A DNA stretch of 64,000 bases from UBA9926 sp038131595 (GCA_038131595.1 JAYPPR010000006.1:62001-126000), one strand, 5' to 3'. Counted from the first letter of the stretch, positions 33,390-42,832 are shown. The notes: generated by a model not told the origin, from the letters alone. A program made the numbers and translations.

Positions 33390-34891
33390 TGTGCGTTTGT
33401 CCCTGACGCTCTGCTCAGCAAGCCACGCACCATGGGCAGCAGGATAATGAGCAGCGTGATGACGGTTAGGGTGATAAACGCAGGACGTTCCAGAAAGAAA
33501 CTGAGTTCACCGTCGCTCAGCATGAGCGTTCTGCGGAGATTGTCTTCTAGCAGCCCACCCAGAATGAACCCCAGTAGCAACGGCGCCATGGGGTAACCTC
33601 CCCATCTGAGTATCAGCGCGGAGACGGTGATCCCGGCTAGCATGAAGAGATCGGTAGAGTTAAAGGAGACCAAATAAACGCCGGCGACCGAGAACATTAG
33701 GATAAGTGGCGCGAGGAGCGATCTGGGAATGATGAGTATGCGAGCAATGTAGGGAATCAGCGGTAGATTGAGAAAGAGAAGTATTAAGTTGCCGATATAC
33801 ATCGAGATAACGACAGACCAGAACAGACTTGGCATTTCGATATAGAGCTGCGGTCCAGGTTGGATCCCGTAAGCAATGAGAGCACCGAGTAAGATGGCGG
33901 TGGTTCCAGAACCGGGGATGCCTAAGGTCAAAAGCGGGACGAAGGAGCCCGTACAAGCCGCATTGTTGGCGGCCTCGGGAGCTGCCAACCCTCGGGCATT
34001 GCCGCGACCCATCGGCGTCTCGGATGGTTTCGGGAAGGTCTTCTCTAATCCATAGGCCAGAAAGGACGCCATCGTTGCCCCAGCACCGGGTAACGTTCCA
34101 ACGAAAAACCCGAGGATAGACCCTCTGCCGACAGCTGGTGCCATGGTGCTGGTCGTTGCTCGGCCAAGCGCCAATGAGCGCAGTCCAAACGAGGGCCCTC
34201 GCTCTATCTGCGATCTAGCTTTGGCAGCCATATAAACCGCCTCGGTCATTGCGAATGTTCCCATCGCAAGGACGAGAAAGCTAATGCCATCCATGAGTTC
34301 CATTGATCCAAAGGTAAATCTGGGCAAACCAGAAGCCCGATCTGTTCCAACCGTAGCAAGGCTAAGACCAAGCAGCACCATGGCCAGTGCTTTTAGGTGA
34401 TCACCTTCCTCGGCGAATGCGAAAACAAGTGACAGGCCTAAAACCATTAGCATGAAATATTCCGGGGACTGAAATGCCAGGGCGAACTCAGCAAGTTGTG
34501 GTGCGAGGACCATTAGTAGCATCACGCCGACGGTTCCACCAATGAACGAAGCATAAGCGGCGATGGCCAAGGCTTTTCCTGGCTGTCCTTCACGAGCCAT
34601 CGGATAGCCATCAAAGGCAGTCGCGACTGTTCCAGCGACCCCAGGAGCATTCAGCAAGATAGACGAAGTCGAGCCACCAAAAATTGCGCCGTAATAAACG
34701 CCAGCAAGCATCATGATGCCGCTCTCAGGCGCCAGAGCGTAACTCACGGGGATCAGTAGAGCGATGGCGGAAATGGGGCCCAGACCAGGAAGCATGCCGA
34801 TCAACATGCCCGATAGGCAGCCCGCGGCAATGAGAAGGAGGTTAAAGCCAGAGAACGCGGTTCCCGCACCGATCATTAGGCCCTCGAGCAT
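33386..34891 (-). CDS. tctA: Tripartite tricarboxylate transporter, large permease TctA
   Basis: About 501 residues with the TctA fold: roughly 12 membrane helices and the family motifs GMLPGLGPISAIALLIP, YYGAIFGGSTSSILLNAPG (two copies of this kind of loop, the second around GTLPGAGATMASFLAYGLEK) and GIPGSGTTAILLGAL. It starts at ATG 34891 with GGGGGG upstream, overlapping the tctB stop by one base (TAATG). Together with TctB and TctC it imports carboxylates such as citrate or other small acids. Confidence 0.93.
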   Translation of the reverse strand: MLEGLMIGAGTAFSGFNLLLIAAGCLSGMLIGMLPGLGPISAIALLIPVSYALAPESGIMMLAGVYYGAIFGGSTSSILLNAPGVAGTVATAFDGYPMAREGQPGKALAIAAYASFIGGTVGVMLLMVLAPQLAEFALAFQSPEYFMLMVLGLSLVFAFAEEGDHLKALAMVLLGLSLATVGTDRASGLPRFTFGSMELMDGISFLVLAMGTFAMTEAVYMAAKARSQIERGPSFGLRSLALGRATTSTMAPAVGRGSILGFFVGTLPGAGATMASFLAYGLEKTFPKPSETPMGRGNARGLAAPEAANNAACTGSFVPLLTLGIPGSGTTAILLGALIAYGIQPGPQLYIEMPSLFWSVVISMYIGNLILLFLNLPLIPYIARILIIPRSLLAPLILMFSVAGVYLVSFNSTDLFMLAGITVSALILRWGGYPMAPLLLGFILGGLLEDNLRRTLMLSDGELSFFLERPAFITLTVITLLIILLPMVRGLLSRASGTNAQ

Positions 34892-35397
34892 TAAGCCCCC
34901 CCTATCCAAGTGCCAGCAGGTAGATAAATACCAATGCTAGTGAACAGTCCCGCCAAGAGCAGTGGCACACCAATGCAGACGCCTATGAAGCCAAGAGGTT
35001 GTCGGTAGCCAAGGATCCAGGCTGTAGCGGTAAGAAAGCCCATACTTGCAAGGGTGAAACCGAGCACATCGATTGAGACTACATACAGCCCAAAGGAGAA
35101 GACAGTCCCTGCCAGGGGCGCGATCCGAGCCGGTGTCGGGACGAGCGCCTCGGTGTCAGATTGAACAGCCTTGTCGATGCGCGTCTCAACCTTTAATCGC
35201 GATTGCGGTAGCTGTAACAGGGTTTTGACTATCTGAATGATGATAACTGCAAGTGCGATGACCCCTACGATCGAAGGTAAGGTGCGGGCCGTCATGAGTT
35301 CGCCCACGGACCACGGGTCCAATTCAATGTCTTGGATGGCAAAAACGTAGTAGGTGAAGTACAGCAGTAGCAGCGTCGTCGGTAGCCAGGATTTCAT
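34891..35397 (-). CDS. tctB: Tripartite tricarboxylate transporter, small permease TctB
   Basis: A 168-residue protein with four predicted membrane helices and a linker with low conservation, as usual for TctB; family recognition rests on position between tctA and tctC and on the C-terminal GYRQPLGFIGVCIGVPLLL-type helix. The gene overlaps tctA by one base and is 9 bases after tctC. Confidence 0.88.
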   Translation of the reverse strand: MKSWLPTTLLLLYFTYYVFAIQDIELDPWSVGELMTARTLPSIVGVIALAVIIIQIVKTLLQLPQSRLKVETRIDKAVQSDTEALVPTPARIAPLAGTVFSFGLYVVSIDVLGFTLASMGFLTATAWILGYRQPLGFIGVCIGVPLLLAGLFTSIGIYLPAGTWIGGA

Positions 35398-35406
35398 CCG
35401 GCCAGC

Positions 35407-36387
35407 TTACCCTGATTCGGCCTCCAAATAACCCACGGTTTCCATAAGCGCTTTGATTTGAGTCTCCTGCTCCGTCAGGAAAGTCGTGAACTCGTCACCA
35501 GCGATGAAGTGTGGTTGCCAGCCATTCTTTTTGCGAATGGCGTCAAAGTGGCTTGAATCTACGGCTGCCTTAAGCGTTTGAACCAACCTATCGTAGGACG
35601 CGTCGCTGGTTGTCTGATGGGCAAAGAAGCCACGCCAGTTGGCAAAGGTCAAATCAAAGCCTTGGTCAACGAGGGTAGGAATGCTCAGCGCAGACGCAAC
35701 AGGCCGCTCAGCTGTCACAGCAATGATCCGGAGCAGCCCCGCTCTGTGTTGGCCGATTGCCTCACTGAATCCTGTAGACAAAACATCGATTTCTTTGGAC
35801 GCAAGACTAGCGGCTGCTTGGCCGCCGCCATCGTAGGCGAGGTAACGGACCTTCAGCGGATCTATGCCGGCCAACTGCAGAGCTCGAGCGAGTACGAAGT
35901 GATCCGTATCACCCCGAACCGACCCACCGCCAGCGAGAGTGCGCCTGGGCGCCTGCTTAAAGCGCTTTACTAAATCCTCAAATGATCGAATACCTGAATC
36001 TGGGTGGACCGCGAAGCAGCTGTAATCGCTGATGACGCTAGCAACAGGCCGTAAGTCGCGGAAAGTTTGCGGGAATACACCCTGCAGAGATCGCACGATG
36101 ATGGGCGTCGAGCTAATTAAGAGGGCATCCCTGTACCGGTTGGGGTTCCCGATAAATTTGGCTAGCGCGCGCCCGCCACCACCTCCTGACAAGTTTTCGA
36201 AGGTGACTTGCTTTGCGATCCCCCCTTGGTCCATGGCGAGCCCAACCGCTCGTGCGGTTGAATCCCATCCACCCCCCGGGCCGGCAGGGATCAGGAAGTG
36301 AATTTGATCTTGAGGTTCATCTGCGAGCGTCGATGTCCCGATCAGCAGTAGTGCGGCATTGATCACATAGCGAAGCAATCGTTTCAT
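35407..36387 (-). CDS. tctC: Tripartite tricarboxylate transporter, periplasmic binding protein TctC
   Basis: A 326-residue binding protein with a signal peptide (LLRYVINAALLLIGTSTLA) and the family ligand-binding segment HFLIPAGPGGGWDSTARAV, followed by YDGGGQAAASLASKEID. The GGWD version marks the TctC/Bug family. It captures carboxylates in the periplasm for TctAB. The gene begins two bases after the serC stop, so serC and tct are one transcript. Confidence 0.92.
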   Translation of the reverse strand: MKRLLRYVINAALLLIGTSTLADEPQDQIHFLIPAGPGGGWDSTARAVGLAMDQGGIAKQVTFENLSGGGGGRALAKFIGNPNRYRDALLISSTPIIVRSLQGVFPQTFRDLRPVASVISDYSCFAVHPDSGIRSFEDLVKRFKQAPRRTLAGGGSVRGDTDHFVLARALQLAGIDPLKVRYLAYDGGGQAAASLASKEIDVLSTGFSEAIGQHRAGLLRIIAVTAERPVASALSIPTLVDQGFDLTFANWRGFFAHQTTSDASYDRLVQTLKAAVDSSHFDAIRKKNGWQPHFIAGDEFTTFLTEQETQIKALMETVGYLEAESG

Positions 36388-36389
36388 GG

Positions 36390-37547
36390 TTACAGCGAGC
36401 GGAGCGTTGCTTCAAAAGCCCAATCTAGCCATTGGGTTAGTGTTTCAAGGTCGGTCGATTCCACAGTGGCGCCGCCCCAAATACGTAGTCCCGGAGGCGC
36501 ATCTCGATAGGACGCGATGTCATAAGCTGCATCTTCACTCTCGAGTGAGCCAGTCAAACGCTTGACGAAGGCGCCTTGCTCATCTTTCGATAGCGCGACA
36601 AATCGCGGGTCGATGATTTTCAGGCAGATGGCGGTGTTTGATCGCGTGGGTTCACTCTCCGCAAGAAAGGTGACCCAATCGGCGTTCTCGACCCACTTCG
36701 CGATCACCGAAAGATTCTTCTGGCTGCGCTGAATGAGCCCCTCTAGGCCGCCAAGGCGCTCTGCCCAAAGAAGCGCATCGATGTGATCCTCGACTGCGAG
36801 TAGCGATGGAGTGTTGATGGTCGAGCCTTCAAAAAGATCGAGGGTGACCTTTCCGGCTTTGGTGAGCCTAAAGATTTTGGGCAGCGGGCGATCGGGGGTA
36901 AATGACTCCAGTCGATTGAGTGCCTTGGGTGATAACACCAGCATTCCGTGAGCGCCTTCTCCACCCATTACCTTTTGCCAGGACCAGGTAACAACATCGA
37001 GCTTTTCCCACGGTAATTCCATCGCAAATGCAGCCGAGGTTGCATCACAGAGGGTTAATCCTTTGCGATCATCAGCGATCCACTGGCCATCAGGGACGCG
37101 CACACCGGATGTTGTGCCATTCCAGGTGAAGACCACATCCCGCTCTTTCGAATCGATCAGAGATAAATCGGGTAGCTGGCCATAGTCGGCACCAAAGTAA
37201 CGTACGTCATCGAGTTTCAGATGCTTCTCGATGTCTGTTTTCCATCCGGATCCAAAGCTCTCCCAATGGAGAACGTCGACGCCTCGTGCGCCTAGCAATG
37301 TCCACATCGCCATTTCAAAGGCACCGGTGTCCGATGCCGGTACAATTCCGACCACGTAGTCATCAGGAACTTGGAGGATCTGCTTCGAGTGCTCGATTAC
37401 AGCTGCCAGGCGAGATTTTGGTCCTTTTGCTCGATGCGATCGACCGAGAGAATCGGTCTGAAGCTGCGCTAGGTTCCAGCCCGGTCGTTTGGCGGTGGGC
37501 CCTGATGAAAAACAGGGATTGTTGGGTTTTAGATCAGGCTTGGTCAT
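36390..37547 (-). CDS. serC: Phosphoserine aminotransferase, alphaproteobacterial-type
   Basis: A 385-residue class V aminotransferase. Family segments CFSSGPTAKRPGWNL, LGRSHRAKGPKSRLAAVIE, GIVPASDTGAFEMAMWTLLG and the PLP lysine in TWSWQKVMGGEGAHGML (about residue 190) are present. This long type, without close resemblance to E. coli SerC, is typical of alphaproteobacteria and archaea and occurs in some gammaproteobacteria. It makes phosphoserine from phosphohydroxypyruvate and glutamate. It is the first gene of the operon with tctCBA and rsgA; the link between serine synthesis and carboxylate uptake is not obvious. Confidence 0.92.
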   Translation of the reverse strand: MTKPDLKPNNPCFSSGPTAKRPGWNLAQLQTDSLGRSHRAKGPKSRLAAVIEHSKQILQVPDDYVVGIVPASDTGAFEMAMWTLLGARGVDVLHWESFGSGWKTDIEKHLKLDDVRYFGADYGQLPDLSLIDSKERDVVFTWNGTTSGVRVPDGQWIADDRKGLTLCDATSAAFAMELPWEKLDVVTWSWQKVMGGEGAHGMLVLSPKALNRLESFTPDRPLPKIFRLTKAGKVTLDLFEGSTINTPSLLAVEDHIDALLWAERLGGLEGLIQRSQKNLSVIAKWVENADWVTFLAESEPTRSNTAICLKIIDPRFVALSKDEQGAFVKRLTGSLESEDAAYDIASYRDAPPGLRIWGGATVESTDLETLTQWLDWAFEATLRSL

Positions 37548-38031
37548 TGAAATGTCAGTCGATAGCTTAAGTTGGTGGAGTATACGGGATGGGCTCTCGG
37601 GTGTCCTAGAATTAAGCGGTTACGCCTAAAACTGGTGTGACCGAGCGACGTCTGCCGATCCCTTTTTGCTTTAACCAAGCGAGCCGGCTGGTCTTACGTT
37701 ACTTGGAAATCTAGATGGAGTGACTAGGCATGGGTTGCTCGCTGTGCTTGAGTGCTTCCTGCGCTTTTCTCTTGGGCGCTGTTCGTCTTGTCTGCGTTGG
37801 TCATTTGCCCTGTCTTTTTGATGAAAGGTAAGCGGTGCAGAGAATTTGAGGCTGACGGTGGGCGAACGTGGCACCCTTTAAGGGTGTCCTCTAACGATTG
37901 ATGGCACCCAATTTTTTTTGGTTAGCCCCGCACCTAAGTCAAGTTTCAGCACGGTAAAATGGGAAAAAGGTGGGATCACTCCTGCTAAGCACTAATCTTG
38001 TGGAAAGAGGCCGAAATGAGGGATCAAAACT
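37548..38031 (+). promoter_or_regulatory. Long leader of the nucleotide-transporter-like gene
   Basis: About 480 bases without a gene, between divergent serC and the transporter gene. The 3' half carries an attenuator-like pair of hairpins (described separately at 37872-37919). Upstream of that I could not identify a known riboswitch family. Promoters for both directions must lie here but are not obvious. Confidence 0.5.
37882..37919 (+). terminator. Leader terminator with a competing hairpin (attenuator-like)
   Basis: GGGTGTC (37882-37888) pairs with GGCACCC (37903-37909), followed by T8 (37912-37919): a good intrinsic terminator on the plus strand with no gene in front of it. The same GGGTG is also used by a second perfect hairpin CACCCTT-T-AAGGGTG (37872-37886). 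The two cannot form together, the usual layout of an attenuator or riboswitch expression platform, 113 bases before the next start codon. Confidence 0.6.
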
Positions 38032-39282
38032 ATGCGTGACCACATCCGCTTAGCGCTGATGATGGCATCCACCGCGATGTTCACGCTCGCAGGCTATGAG
38101 TTAATGCGCTCCGCCTCCACGGTGTTGTTTAAGCAGACCTATGGAGCGGAGAACCTCCCCATGGTGATGGCGGCGATGCCCTTCGTCATGTTTGTAGGGG
38201 TGTTGGGTTACGGGCGGTTGCTTTCGGCAGTCGGACCTCGACGCACGTTAAACACCACCACGCTTGTAGCGGCGGGCGTTATTTTAGTGGCCTGGGCGCT
38301 GTACCGAGCGGGAATGGTTTGGATGACGCCCATTCTTTTTTTGGTCAAAGAATTTTATGTGGTCCTCCTCATTGAACAATACTGGAGCTACATGAACTCG
38401 AGGTTCACGCCTGAGGCGGCAAAGCGATTGAATGGGCCGATAACGGGTGTCGCAGGACTAGGTAGTGTCGCCGGCGGGTGGGCGGTTGCTCAGCTCGCGG
38501 TCCCGCTCGGTACCGATTTGCTCATACCACTGGCAGCATTGGCTCTGCTTCCTTCGGCTTGGCTGGCCAACCGCACGTATGCTCGCTTCGGTGAACCTCA
38601 GCCAGAGCAAACGAGCGTTGAACCAGCCGCGGCAAGTGTTCCAGTGAGCACGGCGGACCCGCTGGGATGGCAGACCATTACGCAATCCAAACAACTCGCT
38701 GCACTATTGGCCGTTGTCCTAGCAACCCAGATCATCGCTGCGGTGCTTGATTTCAAGTTTCAAGGCCTGCTGTCCGAAGCATTTGCTGGTCGGCCCGACG
38801 AAGAGACGGCGTTCCAAGGGCAATTTTGGTTTTACTTAAATAGTGCTGCTGTCACATTCCAGTTCGTCTTGACCCCGCTTCTCTTATCGCTCTTGGCATT
38901 GAGGGTGGTTCACCTGTTAATGCCGCTGGTTCATTCCGCTGTCATTTTGTGGGCGATAGTTGATCCTTCGGTAGTATCGGTTGGAGCGGCGTTTTTCTTG
39001 TTTAAGATGTTTGATTACTCGCTGTTTAGGGCCTCAAAGGAACTCATCTACTTGCCGCTCAGCTTTTCGGCGCGATATCGAGCCAAGGAGTTTATTGACG
39101 TTTTTGGTTATCGCACGGGGAAGGGGGGATCATCGCTCGTCGTGCTCGGTCTGCAGAAACTTGGTATTGCGATGATGAATTATTACCTGATGATTGCGTT
39201 GGCATTCGTGTTGATTTGGTTGGCGCTGGTTATTCCACTGACCTCTCGAGCACCTCAAAGTGTTGAATTGACTGATCCGTAA
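38032..39282 (+). CDS. Npt1/Npt2-like nucleotide transporter family membrane protein (MFS-related)
   Basis: A 416-residue protein with about 12 membrane helices. Segments ALMMASTAMFTLAGYELMRSA, LFLVKEFYVVLLIEQYWSYMN and LFRASKELIYLPLSFSARYRAKEFIDVFGYR resemble the ATP/ADP-antiporter-like Npt/Tlc branch of the major facilitator superfamily; the last one, with conserved Lys-Glu and Tyr-Arg-Lys, is the strongest marker. In free-living bacteria such proteins probably move nucleotides or related compounds, but the substrate is unknown. Preceded by a leader with an attenuator-like structure. Its 3' end overlaps the convergent C39 gene by about 53 bases. Confidence 0.78.
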   Translation: MRDHIRLALMMASTAMFTLAGYELMRSASTVLFKQTYGAENLPMVMAAMPFVMFVGVLGYGRLLSAVGPRRTLNTTTLVAAGVILVAWALYRAGMVWMTPILFLVKEFYVVLLIEQYWSYMNSRFTPEAAKRLNGPITGVAGLGSVAGGWAVAQLAVPLGTDLLIPLAALALLPSAWLANRTYARFGEPQPEQTSVEPAAASVPVSTADPLGWQTITQSKQLAALLAVVLATQIIAAVLDFKFQGLLSEAFAGRPDEETAFQGQFWFYLNSAAVTFQFVLTPLLLSLLALRVVHLLMPLVHSAVILWAIVDPSVVSVGAAFFLFKMFDYSLFRASKELIYLPLSFSARYRAKEFIDVFGYRTGKGGSSLVVLGLQKLGIAMMNYYLMIALAFVLIWLALVIPLTSRAPQSVELTDP

Positions 39283-41413
39283 AAGTCCGTTCGTCGAGCT
39301 CGATTGCGGAGAGGTAGATGGTAAGCGGAACGAGCACACCAATACTTGCTATCAATTCAGAAATTTCTGCGTTTGAAAACCGCTGTTTTCGATGGTCAAT
39401 GAACAGGATCTTCGGTGAGTGATAGATAGCAACTGCGAGTGCGAAGCGCGCGCGTGATTCCTGTGAGAATGGCGATCCCGTAACACTAACCTTGTTGTTG
39501 AGGCCATAAGGTAAAGCGCGAACCTGCCTATCAATGTCAACAGATGCGAGGCTCTGCCACGCCCTGTCTATGTTTGGGTCCAGTTCGAAAGTGGACAGTT
39601 GGTCGATCACGCTTGCCGTGCCGAGCGGTAGCTCGAAATTACAGATCGCCCAGTGCGAATGGAATTGCTCATCTAGAGTGGATAGTTGCGCGGCCAGGTC
39701 AAAAAACAGGCGTCGATCACATTGATCGAGCGCCTGGTGGATGGTGAACGGCAGCGTCTTGGTATCAAGCCAAGCCAAGCGAGCAGCAGTGTCTCTCGGC
39801 CCGTTTTGGTAAGTGGCTTTGTAAGGGCCTTTGTTCGGGACTTTGTTATGGTTGTGGCTATGGCTATGACTGTTATTCTGGCCGTCGCGTGGGATTAGCC
39901 GTTTTGGAGCGAGATTGATGCGATGGTCTCGAGGGAGCATCTGGACAGCATCCCGTTCTCTCGTTTGGCTCGTCGGGCTGCGTACAACTTGTATCTGCTC
40001 CGATGGAGTGGACAGGGTGTGACGAATAAAGTTCTCGAGGTGCAGCCGAAAGATTGCCTGATAGTGAGTGAGTACAAAGAACGTACCCATGCTAATGCTG
40101 CCCATGGCATAGCCAGCAACGATTGATCCCAAAAATAATGACCGCGCGATGGTGGATACGATGCTTTGCTGGGTATCGTCATTGATTCTCGCTAATTGAA
40201 GCGAAAGATAGCTCGAGCGCCATAACGCGTTCAGCGTCTGGACTCGCGCGCCTGCCAGCGTTTTGATGGAATCTAGGCCAGACCGGGTCACGTGGTGATG
40301 CCATAGCACCTTGCGATCAGCATCAAGGATTGCAGCCTTTTGCTGCTCGTCATTGTTCAGCCGCTGTTGTTTGCGAGCGTGACGGCGGGTCGTCAATGCA
40401 ATGAGTGCGGCATCTAATGCAAGCAGGGGAATGGTAATGATCCATTGGGCGCCCATCACAATCGTTACAACAGGAAGGATGACGAGGGCGTAGGCGTTCA
40501 ATCGATCCTTGTCTGCCAGTGATGAATTGAGCTCAACCTGTTCACGTTCGCTTTGCACCGAATAGGGCGAGTCTCTACCAATCGATTCATCGGTTATGGC
40601 TGATGCTATTGGTTTCCCACTAAGAGAAGACATCCGCGCCTCATCCGAATCATGAGTTGCTACACGGATCGGGTTTGACGAAGTTTCGGGCGTCAATTGG
40701 TCCACTGTCGACTGGCGAACGAGCCGGTCTGTGACTGCGGCCATGACTTGGCCCAAAGCGAAGAGAAAGACTAACCACGCGAGTAGTCCCCAGTGTTGAG
40801 AGATCGGAACCCACTCGATCATGGCTTTCAAGATGAATGGTGTGGTCAGCTGGCAGGTTGCAAGGATGAGGGTCCATCCGGACAGCCACGTCCAAGGTTT
40901 GGAGTGCTTGGGGGGTGCACTCTTCTGGCGGCTGACCATGTGTTGATGGGTGCTATCACCTCTGTGGTGTGTATCAAGACGGTGAGATGCATCGATTGGT
41001 TCACATACGATGACGATACCTGAGAAGGCGCGATTTACTTCATTGGCTGAGACCCAAGCTCGCCCAATGGCTGGATTGTCGATGAGATAGCCGTTTGCCG
41101 TGACGGCCCAAAGGACCACCCAATGATCGAGGTTCCAATGCAGAATGACTGGACTTTTTAGGCGAGCAAGCTCGTCCATGGCGACTTTGCATGGGCTGGC
41201 CGATAAGCCAACAAGCGTTGCCAAATCGACCATTTCTGCAGCGGTTGCAGGGTGCGCTACCGCGGGTAGGTTGGTGAGCTCGCTTGAGGGAGGGTGAAAA
41301 TAGTGCGCCACCATGGCGAGACAAGTTGGGCCGCAATCCGATGAATGTCGTTGACGCAAGCTCGCTGGCAGTTTGGAGTGAGTAAAAGGGTAACGAAACA
41401 TCTCACTGACCAC
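39230..41413 (-). CDS. C39-peptidase / ABC-exporter-like protein with degenerate ATPase domain
   Basis: A 727-residue protein laid out like bacteriocin-processing ABC exporters. The N-terminal C39 peptidase is complete: Cys27 in SSDCGPTCLAMVAHYF, His97 in NLDHWVVLWAV and Asp112 in LIDNPAIG. Membrane helices follow (about 180-235, 315-350 and 420-460) with long soluble inserts. The ATPase part (about 560-727) aligns with family order but has lost its motifs: no Walker A is found, the LSGGQ position reads FSQESRAR, and Walker B reads ILFIDHRKQR with His instead of catalytic Glu. A His/Asn-rich stretch SHSHSHNHNKVPNKG lies at about residue 530. Starts at GTG 41413 or ATG 41401, 6 bases after the HlyD-type gene. 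Confidence 0.8.
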   Translation of the reverse strand: MVSEMFRYPFTHSKLPASLRQRHSSDCGPTCLAMVAHYFHPPSSELTNLPAVAHPATAAEMVDLATLVGLSASPCKVAMDELARLKSPVILHWNLDHWVVLWAVTANGYLIDNPAIGRAWVSANEVNRAFSGIVIVCEPIDASHRLDTHHRGDSTHQHMVSRQKSAPPKHSKPWTWLSGWTLILATCQLTTPFILKAMIEWVPISQHWGLLAWLVFLFALGQVMAAVTDRLVRQSTVDQLTPETSSNPIRVATHDSDEARMSSLSGKPIASAITDESIGRDSPYSVQSEREQVELNSSLADKDRLNAYALVILPVVTIVMGAQWIITIPLLALDAALIALTTRRHARKQQRLNNDEQQKAAILDADRKVLWHHHVTRSGLDSIKTLAGARVQTLNALWRSSYLSLQLARINDDTQQSIVSTIARSLFLGSIVAGYAMGSISMGTFFVLTHYQAIFRLHLENFIRHTLSTPSEQIQVVRSPTSQTRERDAVQMLPRDHRINLAPKRLIPRDGQNNSHSHSHNHNKVPNKGPYKATYQNGPRDTAARLAWLDTKTLPFTIHQALDQCDRRLFFDLAAQLSTLDEQFHSHWAICNFELPLGTASVIDQLSTFELDPNIDRAWQSLASVDIDRQVRALPYGLNNKVSVTGSPFSQESRARFALAVAIYHSPKILFIDHRKQRFSNAEISELIASIGVLVPLTIYLSAIELDERTFTDQSIQHFEVLERSVE

Positions 41414-41419
41414 TCAGAA

Positions 41420-42781
41420 TCAATACCAGTGGCGGGTCCAACTGGTCCATGTATCCAGTATCCACTGAACCGCAGTGAATTCAGGATGAGGCAGGCTAGC
41501 GGTGACCCATTCCCCTGGACTTAACTGAGCGCCCTTCATCGCTTGCCTGTCATCCCACTCGAGGGTCATTCTGCCTCTCGGTTCCAAGTGCGGCGAGGAA
41601 TCGAGTGAACTCGCGGATACGGGAAGGCTGTGCTCGATACGAACGATTCGGGCGTTGATCCATTCAATGATCTCTGTGTCTTGATTTGCTCGTGAAAGCT
41701 GCAACTCAGATCCGAGTGATATTCCACTCAGCAGATTCGTTGGAACGACAAAGCTTGCTGATAAAGCCAGCGGCGTAGGGGTCACTGTGATAAGGGGTTG
41801 TCCTTTGAAAACGACTTCGTTTCTGCCCACATGCAGAGTGGTGACCAGAGAGGGATGGTCTAAGCTGATGGGGTGACGAAGCGAGGCCAGTGTTTCTCCT
41901 AGTTGTCGCTTCAATTCAGTTCTATCGGCCTGGAGGACTCGTTGTTGTTGCCTATATCGGCCCAATCGCTCTTTTGTTTGAAAAGGCAGCGCTGCCAGTT
42001 GTGCTTTGAGTTCAATCAGGCTGGTCTGAAGCGCTGCCCTTCGGTCAATGACTTGGTGGGCTCGCTCGTAGCGTGCAATGTATTCCAGCGGAGTAATCAG
42101 CCCTGATGCTCTGGCCTTCTTGAGGGCGCGAACGGGTGCTTCGTACTCCGCTGACAGTCGAGCGAAATTGGTTAGTCTGGGTTTGATCTGTGTAATGGAG
42201 CGTGTCAGTGATTCCGTCGTCGCCTGGTGGTTCCTAATCGTTAGATGAGCGGCTTCCTCGAGTTCTAGTAACCGGTTATCAAGGATGCTGAGTGAGTGAC
42301 GAATCGCCTCGAAGCGTTGCTGAAGCACTGGGGACCGGTCTCGCTCTATGACAGCGAGAAGATCCCCCGATCCAAAGTACACTCCACTTGTAGCTTTAAT
42401 GTGAGTCACTTGGCCATTGAAAGGCGCCCGCAGAGTCCGTTGCTTTGGGTCTTGAATTTGACCCTGTACGATTGTGTGCCGAGGAATGGGAATCAGCGCT
42501 GCACCCATGATGACTCCCATTGCTATGATCCATGCTGGCCAGCTTGATCTTTTCTGAAAGTGAGTTTCAGGGCTCAAATGGGCTGCGGTCAGGTATTGGC
42601 GAACTGCCTCAGGGCGAAAAAGGCTTCGCGGAATTTGCATAGCAAGTAGTCTTCGAGAGGGTTCAGCGAGCGTGGCAGAAGTTCGGTTCAGCAGTGCAAG
42701 ATTTCGCTTGGCTTGAGTGGAGTAGTTGCGCAATAACGCGTGCGCTTCCTTTCCATGCGGCTCCGTTGCGACAGGTTGCAA
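41420..42781 (-). CDS. HlyD/LcnD-type periplasmic adaptor protein
   Basis: A 453-residue membrane-fusion protein. After a 75-residue cytoplasmic N-terminus comes one membrane helix (SWPAWIIAMGVIMGAALIPI), the lipoyl-like segment RTLRAPFNGQVTHIKATSGV, a long alpha-helical hairpin (about 150-300) and the second barrel region with FKGQPLITVTPTP. It should link the C39/ABC-like protein to an outer-membrane channel. The start is TTG at 42781 with GGAG six bases upstream; an in-frame stop further upstream excludes a longer protein. No outer-membrane TolC partner is next to it. Confidence 0.85.
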   Translation of the reverse strand: MQPVATEPHGKEAHALLRNYSTQAKRNLALLNRTSATLAEPSRRLLAMQIPRSLFRPEAVRQYLTAAHLSPETHFQKRSSWPAWIIAMGVIMGAALIPIPRHTIVQGQIQDPKQRTLRAPFNGQVTHIKATSGVYFGSGDLLAVIERDRSPVLQQRFEAIRHSLSILDNRLLELEEAAHLTIRNHQATTESLTRSITQIKPRLTNFARLSAEYEAPVRALKKARASGLITPLEYIARYERAHQVIDRRAALQTSLIELKAQLAALPFQTKERLGRYRQQQRVLQADRTELKRQLGETLASLRHPISLDHPSLVTTLHVGRNEVVFKGQPLITVTPTPLALSASFVVPTNLLSGISLGSELQLSRANQDTEIIEWINARIVRIEHSLPVSASSLDSSPHLEPRGRMTLEWDDRQAMKGAQLSPGEWVTASLPHPEFTAVQWILDTWTSWTRHWY

Positions 42782-42832
42782 TGCTCCGTTATTTAGTGAG
42801 ATAAGGTCGCTTTGCTAAGAGGGGATGCGTGG

